Part shown: piece after piece, positions 56,149 to 64,000 of the stretch
Layout of the letters: each line of letters opens with the position of its first letter
Position numbering within the stretch: the stretch's first letter is position 1
NCBI GenBank assembly: GCA_030278955.1
Contig: JAOANR010000005.1
Span: forward strand, 35,343,105-35,407,104
Length of the DNA: 64,000 nucleotides
Direction of reading: 5' to 3'
From: Hygrophila difformis
Lineage: Eukaryota > Streptophyta > Magnoliopsida > Lamiales > Acanthaceae
Notes under the pieces: generated by a model
Seen by the model: only the letters and a program-made list of their open reading frames with translations
What the model was told of the DNA's origin: nothing
Database searches by the model: none
Made by a program: the position numbers and the translations under genes

Positions 56149-59100
56149 GGCACTGCAGGCTACTCTAGGTGATCAAGACGATGACAGAACCACTGAAGCA
56201 CAGAATTCAGATTCTGATGATGTCGTTGCATTCACTCTAAGAGAAACAAGTCCTACTATAAAAGGTATTGTCAAGTCAATATGTTTTTCACCTAATAATT
56301 GTGATTCTGATTCAGGTGAAAGCGATGATGAGTACGACCAATTACTTGCTGATTACAACGAACTCAAAGAGGATTTTGAAGTTGCTGTTCGGGAAAATAA
56401 GAAGTTGTTAGGACAACTGGCAGACGTCGGAATTGCTTATGATCTTGAGGTTGAAAAGAATGAAAACTTGCAAAAGGAGAACAACACTCTTAAAGACAGA
56501 ATTCATGTTATGGAGAAAGAGTTTGATGATCTCAAAGCAAAGAACAATGAACTTCAAAAGGTATCTAAAGGTAAAAATCAACTTGATGAAGTTTTATCTA
56601 TGGGAAAACGTATTGGTGATCAAACAGGTTTAGGCTACAAGAAGCAAAGCACACCTAGCAAAACAAAGTTTACAAGTGGAGGTTTCCTCACTTCAACTAC
56701 TGATTCACCACCTGAGCTGATTGTCGGAGAATCGTCCAGACGACAGAAGGACTGCCTGTACTGCAATCTGCCTGGACACACAGCTGAAACATGCATGCGG
56801 ATTCTAAGAGATCTTATGAATGGTAGACCAGTCGTATGGCCTGATCAAGAGCTTCGAAAGAAATTCAGAATGCAGAAGGCATGGATACCTAAAGGTAAAA
56901 CTAATAATAATAAAGATTCTGCTTGTTTTGTAGTTCTTTCGGTGCAGGAACAACATCGAAACGAAAAATGGTATTTTGATTCGGGATGTTCAAGACATAT
57001 GACGGGAAGAAAAGATGTCTTAGACAACTTCACTGAGAAAGATTGTGGAGCTGTTATGTATGGTGATGGTACAAAAAGCAAAATTGCGGGTTATGGTAAA
57101 TCTAAGGATGTTACTCTTTCTAAACTCTCTAGAATATTCTATGTAAATGGTCTTACTACTAACCTTATCTCTATTAGTCAACTTTGTGATGAAGATCTGG
57201 AGGTTAGGTTTACTAAACATAGATGCATAGTATATAATGATCAAAATGAGATTGTTATGATGGGAGGCCGTAGCAAGAATAATTGCTACATCTTGAAGGA
57301 TGACATTCCACGGATTCTACTGACCAAGGATGATCAAACTACTCTATGGCACAAGCGACTTGGACACCTTAACTTTCAGTCACTGCATAAACTAAGTAAC
57401 TCGAATGCTGTTCGCGGGTTGCCGCAACTACAGAAGAACGATGAAACCATCTGCAGAGATTGCGCCAAAGGAAAGCAAACCAGATCGAGACATAAGAAGA
57501 CTGATGACATTAAAACAAAAGAATGCCTCGACCTGATACATATGGATCTTATGGGTCCAACCGAAGTGGAGAGCTTAAATGGTAAAAGGTATATTTTAGT
57601 ATGTGTTGATGATTTCTCTAGATATTGTTGGGTTTTCTTTCTTAGGTCAAAAGATGAGACTTTTGAGTACTTTGAGGCCCTGAGTAAAAGACTCATGAAT
57701 GAGAAGCAAAGGAAGATTGCACGAATCCGAACCGATCATGGCAAGGAATTCGAGAATCAGTCGTTTGATCGTTATTGCGACGACAATGGAATTACACATG
57801 AGTACTCAGCCCCCAAAACACCACAGCAAAATGGTGTTGCTGAAAGGAAGAACCGAACATTGCAAGAGATGGCTAGATCAATGCTTCACACCAGCTCATT
57901 AAGCAAAAGATTTTGGGCGGAAGCTATTAACACTGCCTGTCATATCATCAACCGAGTGTTGTTGAGACCACACTCCAACTGCACACCTTACCAACTTTGG
58001 AACGGTAAAACTCCCACGGTAAAATACTTTCATGTTTTTGGATGCAAATGTCATGTGTTAAATGATAGAAATCAATTGCATAAGTTTGATTATAAATCTT
58101 TGGATGGATACTTCATTGGTTATTCTAATAATTCCAAAGCATATCGTGTTTATCTTACTAGTGATAAGAAGGTTATTGAATCTACTAATGTTCTCTTTGA
58201 GGATCTTGATCTATTAAGAAACAGGGTAGATGATGATGAGTTACCTCTTACTCAAAATCATGTGAATGCTAATGGTGCTGAGCAATCTGTCACTGAAGAA
58301 GAACATGCTAGTCCTAATGTTCCAGATAGAGGCCCTGATAAAGATTCTGAACCAGAAAAGGATGCTGATACAGACACTGTTGTCGAGACGACAGCAGAAC
58401 CACCGTCTGAAATTCAGAACAAGAGAAAAGGTTCTAGAGTGAATAAACATCATTCAACTCAGGATATTATTGGAGATCCACAAGGTCAGAGACAGACTAG
58501 GCATAAAGAGATTAATTTCAAAGATCTAGCAAGCTACAATTGTTTTGTTTCTATGGTTGAACCAAAGAATACATCTGAGGCGTTGAAAGATGAGTACTGG
58601 ATTGCTGCAATGCAAGACGAGCTACTGCAATTCGAGAGGAATGCTGTCTGGGAGTTGACAGAACCACCGCAGAACGCCAACATTATTGGAACCAAATGGG
58701 TTTACAGGAATAAGACGGATGAGAAAGGCAATATCATAAGGAATAAAGCAAGGCTAGTTGCACAAGGTTATACCCAAATTGAAGGTTTGGATTATGGCGA
58801 AACATTTGCTCCCGTGGCAAGGATGGAAGCCGTAAGGATACTTCTTGCAATTGCGTGCTCTTTGAATTTGAAGCTGTACCAAATGGATATCAAAACAGCT
58901 TTCCTTAATGGTAAAATCAAGGAAGAGATTTATGTTGCACAACCGATTGGATTTGAAGACCCGAAGTATCCAAATCATGTATATCGAGTCAAAGGAGCCT
59001 TATACGGATTAAAACAGGCACCCAGAGCCTGGTATGAAAGATTGTCAAAGTATTTGGTGGACAACGGATTTAAGAGAGGAAATGCAGACAAGACGTTGTT

Positions 59101-60085
59101 TGTGAAGCGTCAGAACGACCACTTAACGATAGCTCAAGTGTATGTTGACGACATCATTTTTGGATCGACGTCAGTCAAACTCAGAAAGGAATTTGTTGAT
59201 GCTATGAAATCAGAGTTTGAGATGTCTATGATGGGAGAATTACACTACTTTTTGGGATTACAGGTTAAGCAAGAGGCTGATGGTATTTTTCTGTGTCAAG
59301 AGAAGTATGCTAGAAACATGTTGAAAAAGTTTGACATGGATGATTCTAAGGTTGTCAGAACACCGCTAGGACAACAGGAGAAGCTGAGCAAGGATGAAAC
59401 TGGAAAGTCAGTGGATCAAAAGACTTATAGGAGTATGATTGGAAGTCTACTGTACCTCACTGCAACAAGACCAGATATTTCATTCAGTGTAGGTGTATGT
59501 GCAAGGTTCCAATCCGATCCTAAGGAGTCTCACATGAAAGCAGTAAAGAGGATCATGAGATATGTTAAAGGAACAATGAATATTGGAATTTGGTTTTCGA
59601 AAAGGTCATCACTTGACTTGATTGGATTTACAGATTCTGATTGGGCAGGTTGTTGTGACGACAGGAGATCTACCACTGGCGGCTGCTTCTACTTGGGAAA
59701 CAATCTAGTAAGCTGGTATTCCAGAAAACAAAACATCGTAGCTCTATCAACAGCCGAGGCAGAATATATTGCTGCCACATGTTGCTGTTCACAACTTCTT
59801 TGGATGAAGCAACTACTCGAGGACTACGGTATTCATAAGGATGATTTTTTAGTTTTCTGTGATAATACTAGTGCAATAAATATTTCTAAAAATCCTGTTT
59901 TACATAGTAGGAGTAAGCATATTGATATTCGTTATCATTTTATTAGAGATCTTGTAGAGGATAATGTTTGCAGGATTGAGCATATAGCGTCGTTGGAACA
60001 ACGGGCGGACATCCTTACAAAAGCTTTAGATGGAGAAAAATTTGAAGGCCTAAGAAGCACCTTGGGTCTTTCCTATCATAATTAA
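56075..60085 (+). CDS. copia Pol (protease, integrase, reverse transcriptase, RNase H), element A
   Basis: 1336 codons without a stop, in the +1 frame relative to gag, overlapping it by 74 bases. The authentic frame begins at the indel near 56132; residues before that are out-of-frame gag. Domains by residue: coiled-coil-like region 85-165; second zinc knuckle CLYCNLPGHTAETC about 227-240; aspartic protease DSGCSRHMTG about 301; integrase zinc region about 425-475; DDE core with HMDL (489), RTDHG (552) and AERKNRT (589); RT from about 855, YVDD at 1023; RNase H TDSDWAG 1186, STAEAEY 1225, FCDNTSA 1262. All catalytic residues are present. It would make and integrate the cDNA; expression needs a frameshift or a Gag-Pol supplied by another copy. 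Confidence 0.92.
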   Translation: MNVEAKDMFDLNVPQPKERKMRENKALQATLGDQDDDRTTEAQNSDSDDVVAFTLRETSPTIKGIVKSICFSPNNCDSDSGESDDEYDQLLADYNELKEDFEVAVRENKKLLGQLADVGIAYDLEVEKNENLQKENNTLKDRIHVMEKEFDDLKAKNNELQKVSKGKNQLDEVLSMGKRIGDQTGLGYKKQSTPSKTKFTSGGFLTSTTDSPPELIVGESSRRQKDCLYCNLPGHTAETCMRILRDLMNGRPVVWPDQELRKKFRMQKAWIPKGKTNNNKDSACFVVLSVQEQHRNEKWYFDSGCSRHMTGRKDVLDNFTEKDCGAVMYGDGTKSKIAGYGKSKDVTLSKLSRIFYVNGLTTNLISISQLCDEDLEVRFTKHRCIVYNDQNEIVMMGGRSKNNCYILKDDIPRILLTKDDQTTLWHKRLGHLNFQSLHKLSNSNAVRGLPQLQKNDETICRDCAKGKQTRSRHKKTDDIKTKECLDLIHMDLMGPTEVESLNGKRYILVCVDDFSRYCWVFFLRSKDETFEYFEALSKRLMNEKQRKIARIRTDHGKEFENQSFDRYCDDNGITHEYSAPKTPQQNGVAERKNRTLQEMARSMLHTSSLSKRFWAEAINTACHIINRVLLRPHSNCTPYQLWNGKTPTVKYFHVFGCKCHVLNDRNQLHKFDYKSLDGYFIGYSNNSKAYRVYLTSDKKVIESTNVLFEDLDLLRNRVDDDELPLTQNHVNANGAEQSVTEEEHASPNVPDRGPDKDSEPEKDADTDTVVETTAEPPSEIQNKRKGSRVNKHHSTQDIIGDPQGQRQTRHKEINFKDLASYNCFVSMVEPKNTSEALKDEYWIAAMQDELLQFERNAVWELTEPPQNANIIGTKWVYRNKTDEKGNIIRNKARLVAQGYTQIEGLDYGETFAPVARMEAVRILLAIACSLNLKLYQMDIKTAFLNGKIKEEIYVAQPIGFEDPKYPNHVYRVKGALYGLKQAPRAWYERLSKYLVDNGFKRGNADKTLFVKRQNDHLTIAQVYVDDIIFGSTSVKLRKEFVDAMKSEFEMSMMGELHYFLGLQVKQEADGIFLCQEKYARNMLKKFDMDDSKVVRTPLGQQEKLSKDETGKSVDQKTYRSMIGSLLYLTATRPDISFSVGVCARFQSDPKESHMKAVKRIMRYVKGTMNIGIWFSKRSSLDLIGFTDSDWAGCCDDRRSTTGGCFYLGNNLVSWYSRKQNIVALSTAEAEYIAATCCCSQLLWMKQLLEDYGIHKDDFLVFCDNTSAINISKNPVLHSRSKHIDIRYHFIRDLVEDNVCRIEHIASLEQRADILTKALDGEKFEGLRSTLGLSYHN

Positions 60086-60392
60086 TCTATTTTCAGTTGG
60101 GCCTGACGAATTTCATGTTTGAGTAATATTTTTGCAGGCCCATCATAAGCCCAAATGGAGAAATCCTATCCGGAACACCATTATTGCACTCGGCAGTTTT
60201 TGTGACGTCATAGCACCCCTGCAGCTGGCCTGTAACTGCTGCAACCTTGTCAATCACGTCGCACGTCTCTGAAACCGTCGAACGACTCTTCCCCTTCCGG
60301 CCACTCTCTCCATTTAAGGTCTACTTCTTCTCCATTTTACTTACAGCTTTTCCCTAACCATTTTCTCTAAGTGAAGTTTCAGAAATTTGAAA
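60086..60392. other. non-coding gap between pol and the extra ORF, element A
   Basis: 307 bases. Contains TCCATTTAAGG-like A/T patches near 60310 and a pyrimidine-rich stretch before the next ATG. It may act in making a subgenomic mRNA for the extra ORF, but no signal is certain. Confidence 0.4.
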
Positions 60393-61864
60393 ATGGCAAC
60401 CACCTCCGACCCTGACGCTCCTCACTCCGCTACCTCCTCCACGACGAGTTCGTCGTCTGGGTCACCGCTGGACGCCCAACCTATCTCGGTTCTACCACCT
60501 GTTCTCTATCTTCCTCCTCCTGCTGCTGCTGGAACTTCCGAGCAGCCACCCACTGAGAATCAACCAGACCCCCAAATTCAACCAGAAACCCAAAATCAGC
60601 CTAACCCTAACCCTGAAATCACTATTGATCCCTCATTTGTTGATCAAGTTGTTCGATAAATCAATGCTGAGCATCAAACGCCACCACTTTCCCCCCTGCA
60701 AAATCAAGGTTTGCACGACATGACTCAAGAAGAAATTGCTGATGTTACTGCTTCACAGCAAACTGGAGGTCCCGCTGCTGTTGCGACCACACCAGAACCA
60801 CGGAGGAAATCAACCAGAAAGCGAAAGGAGCCCACTCCTACGCCCACACCAGCACCCGTAGTCACAACTTCGAAGAAACCACGAAAGGAACCAAGGCCAC
60901 CCCCTCCTGCTTTGAAAGCCGAAGATGCTTACAGTCTCAAGTTCTACACGCGAGACATGAGGACATTTTCGAAGGAAGTCCTTAAAGGGAAGGAGTTCAA
61001 GCCCGAAGAGATTTTCAAGCATAATCACTATGACGTTTTAGGCTTCTCGGATCTTTTGCAAGAGAGACATTTGACGTATTGGGCGAGTTCTATGCAAACT
61101 TACATCCTGAGATCCTCACTCCTAATTCTGCTTGGTTCGGTAAAATTTACATTCGCGGTCAATTTCATGAACTAACTCCTGATGTGATTATGAAGTTGTT
61201 GAAGCTACCACCCAACGATGATATGAGCGACTGTTTGGATTTGATGCCGGAAGATACACTCACTACTGCACTGGAGATTTCTAACCAGAAGGTTAAAAGC
61301 TTTGGACGGAACAAATTCAGTATTAAGGAGCTAACACTGAAGTTTTACTGTCTATACCAGTTTTGTAGTGCAAACATCCTTCCGACTTCTAACCAGTCTC
61401 AAGTCAGCACTATGATGGGTAAATTCATACTTTGTGTGGACAAACATATGGGTCTAATCAATTTTGGATACTTTCTTCTTAAGCAAATGCTAGGGTACAC
61501 CTCTGGGAGAATCAAGAAAACGATCAATTTACCCTATCCAGCTCTCATTACCGAATACCTTCTATCCATTGGTGTGAAGATCAAGGAAAAGCATTTGGTT
61601 GCTTTGAAGGAGTACAAACCACCACCACATTTGATGGACATGCATAATGACATCAAAAATGGCCCTCCTCTAACTGGTCCTGCACTTGTACACCAACTGA
61701 AGCAGCGGATCCTTCGTCAGAACGAAAGGCTGACAACCTGGAGCCAGGAAGCTATGGCTATAAAAAGGGAGAATCTTAAAATTCTTCATATGCTTCCTTT
61801 GTCTTTTGATGCTTCTGACTTGCAGGCAGATGATGAGGATGTTGCTCTTGATGATGAAGAGTGA
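60393..61864 (+). pseudogene. extra ORF downstream of pol (Sirevirus env-like position), element A
   Basis: ATG at 60393 (MATTSDPDAPHS). The N-terminal part is Ser/Pro/Gln-rich; a basic patch follows (RRKSTRKRKEP near 60803). The conserved domain then reads FYANLHPEI, IRGQFHELTPDVIMKLLKLP and PYPALITEYL, homologous to elements B and C and like the putative plant transposon protein domain. An in-frame TAA at 60657-60659 and a one-base frameshift near 61075 split it; the last piece runs to 61864. No signal peptide or membrane span is visible. A full-length version would be about 490 residues, shorter than the 790 or so in C. Function unknown. Confidence 0.72.
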
Positions 61865-62312
61865 TATTCCATCATGGGGGAGATGGATGGTGTTGGATGG
61901 TACTGACTGGTAGTGATGACAACTGGGTAACGATATTTCAAAACTTTGGTTATTGTTTTTGGATGTATTATTGCTGGACAATATTGATGGATGTTTTTGA
62001 TGATGATGATTGTTTTTTATGACTGTTTTGACTGGATGATTACTGAACTTTTGGATTTGAACTATTATTGGTCTGTAATAGTTAGGTAATCCTGATAACT
62101 GCTGAACTACTTGCTTTTTAATCTGTTCTGATGATTTTATATCTGCACTGTGATTCTATTCTGAATGTTTGATGGATGTTGTTTCTGAATCGTTTTAACT
62201 CTTCTGTAACATCCTATTTGTGTATCACATTGTTTTGCTCTGATATGATCTCTTATACTCTTTGGACCTAGATAGTTTCAACACCATTTGGTGATGGAAT
62301 TATCATCTCCAC
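61865..62312. other. 3' untranslated interior of element A
   Basis: T-rich sequence with scattered GATGATG and TGGATG motifs before the polypurine tract; no coding. Sireviruses usually keep conserved cis signals here. Confidence 0.4.
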
Positions 62313-62327
62313 AAGAGTGGGGGAGAT
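62313..62327 (+). other. polypurine tract of element A
   Basis: AAGAGTGGGGGAGAT directly before the 3' LTR. Confidence 0.85.
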
Positions 62328-63177
62328 TGTTGTTATTAACGTGCTCTTGTGCAGATTTAGTAGTTCCATGGTTGTTGAAACTACGACAGAACGACCGAAG
62401 CAGTTACTGTCAGTCATGCGCGACAGTTACCTGATCTGTATGCGCGCTCTAACCGACTCAGACTGATCTAATTCGCGTCTCTGAGTATATATATGTGTCT
62501 AGACTTTCTGTAAACAAGTATTGAGTTTATTGAGTTGTAATTTTACACATTCTACACACTTTACACACACTAGTCGGTTATTTCTCTCCAAGATTCACTA
62601 GTTCTATTCTTGGAGAGAGAGTTAGAAATTCCTTGTGTTCATTCTACTTTTTAGAAGATTATTCTGTATACGCAAGGACTGAATTACTGTGATTCAACAA
62701 GTGTTCTTGTTGAAGAAATCTTTTCTACACCCGATTGAAGAGGCTTTTGGAAGAAGCGCTCAAAGATTGATGGAGATGGATTCAGGAAGACTGCTATGCC
62801 AAGAAGCCACGGTTCTTGAAGCCTGAACAACCAGAGGATTCAAATTGGACAGGATCGTCCGGAGACGTAGTTGTGGGGGAGTCGCGACTACGGTCTGTCT
62901 GCAAACAGGGAAGTGTTGCTTTAGAGTTTGAATTGGTTGTTTGTGAGTCTTCTAGGTCTAGGATTTCTTGAGTATTTAGTATACGTCGCCTGGATTGGAA
63001 TCCCCCAGACGTAGGCCGAAGGCCGAACTGGGTTACCAAATCACGTGTCTTTACTTTCTGCTGCATTACACTGATTTGCACACTCTGATTCACACACTCA
63101 CTATCGTTCACACGTCGTTTTAACTACTGCTCGACGACCGCGCTAAATCCAAGATTTTACGTAATCTGGGACCAACA
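62328..63177 (+). repeat. 3' LTR of element A
   Basis: 850 bp. Differs from the 5' LTR at three bases: one at 54503/62610 and two within the CAACCAGGGAATTC / CAACCAGAGGATTC segment. Confidence 0.95.
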
Positions 63178-63182
63178 AAAAT

Positions 63183-63669
63183 TATATACTATTATTATTG
63201 GATTACGACCCTTGGTAGTTTATGTAACATAACAATTTCTTTTGGGATATTTAATTTGATCATAATTTTCGTAGTGTTAACTTATTGGCCAGGCTCCAAT
63301 GAAGTGGCCCAACCCCGAAGGGCCAAATGATATTTCTAATGTTTTTTTGCTAAATGTGATATTTCTAGAGATAGTATTTTTAAAAAAATTTAAAAAAAAA
63401 AGAAGAAGAAATAATTATATTTTATACCTATAAATTACACAAAAATTAAAATATTGTAAATACCAACAATAGTTACTTTGAGTGAAGACTCTAAATGCTT
63501 AAACAATATTTCGAGTTTATACATTATGGACCCATAAAATTGTTTTGAGAGATGTCAACTTACTAAATTCATCCATATCTCGAATGTTGATCCCCAAAAG
63601 CCCTAAAAAATTCCCTTGTTTCAAAAAGAATTATTATGTACTACTATGACATAATGTTGTATCTCTGTT
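63183..63669. other. AT-rich flank
   Basis: No supportable feature. Confidence 0.5.
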
Positions 63670-63860
63670 CACTAATAGAAAAACTACGGATTCAATCAAT
63701 GAAATTGTGGTAGTTAATGAATTTCGATCGCTAAAATTATAGTAGCTAACTAATTTTAATCACAAATTCGGTCGCTAATCTCTTTAGTGATTGAATTTTA
63801 CCAAAATTTTTGGGTCGCTAAAATAGAAGATTCTTATAGTGGTTGAAATAGTACATATAA
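63670..63860 (+). mobile_element. possible CACTA (En/Spm) terminus
   Basis: CACTAATAGAAAAACTACGG followed by repeated TCGATCGCTAAAA, TTCGGTCGCTAA and GGGTCGCTAAAA motifs, the pattern of subterminal repeats in plant CACTA elements. The first base run matches the CACTA start imperfectly and the other end is outside the window. Confidence 0.45.
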
Positions 63861-64000
63861 TTATTTACCAATAAACCATTAAATAAGTGGATACATAAAT
63901 AAAGGTATACGTGAAAATCATATTTTGAAACATATATGGGTCAAATGACAATTTAGCAATGTTGATAGTTTAATTTTAATTTAATTTATTGCAAGAATAT

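Larger units (their letters stand above)
54221..63177 (+). mobile_element. young Sirevirus-like Ty1/copia retrotransposon A
   Basis: 8957 bp with 850-bp LTRs, TG...CA ends and exact AAAAT duplications (54216-54220, 63178-63182). The LTRs differ at only 3 positions by eye (0.35%). It has an initiator-Met PBS, gag, a single 1336-codon pol frame with all catalytic motifs, an extra ORF after pol and a strong polypurine tract. It is the only element here that could have moved recently, but gag and pol are out of frame and the extra ORF is broken. Confidence 0.96.

Noticed and set aside
60393..61864. True envelope gene in the copia element
   Set aside because: No signal peptide, membrane span or cysteine pattern is visible; only the position after pol matches the Sirevirus env-like ORF.

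Overview
The window looks like a transposable-element-dominated intergenic stretch of a plant nuclear genome, probably a eudicot. The evidence is Sirevirus-type Ty1/copia elements primed by initiator-Met tRNA, plant L1 LINEs with RNase H and an RRM-type ORF1, Stowaway MITEs with the CTCCCTCCGT terminus, tRNA-derived SINEs, a hAT-type insertion and a gag-only LTR element. I see no convincing host gene, rRNA gene, functional tRNA gene or CRISPR array. Nearly all long open frames are element proteins or pieces of them.

Layout. 1-3498: left-truncated minus-strand copia (same broad family as the one at 54 kb). 3922-14017: minus-strand Sirevirus-like copia B, paired 916-bp LTRs, about 4% diverged. 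14018-17018: SINE-like, Tourist-like and AT-rich sequence plus an unidentified block. 17019-27172: copia C, same family and orientation as B, LTRs about 2% diverged, left LTR clipped. 27.2-28.5 kb: microsatellite, possible CACTA end, decayed plus-strand LINE. 28551-36033: a nest in which a long-TIR (MULE-like) element sits in that LINE, a Stowaway MITE sits in the TIR element, and a 6.6-kb minus-strand RRM-type LINE sits in the MITE. 37.7-42.6 kb: another decayed minus-strand LINE flanked by MITE sequence. 44352-48732: a gag-only (TR-GAG type) LTR element with perfect 5-bp target duplication, GAGGCCTCC arrays in its LTRs and a GC-rich GGCCGCC array inside. 49250-52495: an internally deleted plus-strand RRM-type LINE carrying a 775-bp hAT-like insertion, itself carrying a SINE. 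52.5-54.2 kb: SINE, microsatellites, a foldback element and a Stowaway MITE. 54221-63177: the youngest element, copia A, with 850-bp LTRs differing at 3 positions by eye and an AAAAT target duplication. 63178-64000: AT-rich flank with a possible CACTA end.

How the parts work together. In the three copia elements with both LTRs the order is LTR, PBS, gag, protease, integrase, reverse transcriptase, RNase H, an extra ORF where Sireviruses carry an env-like gene, polypurine tract, LTR. Every coding element is broken in some way, even the two with near-identical LTRs, which suggests movement supported in trans or damage since insertion. Divergence figures are hand counts from reading the sequence and should be recomputed.
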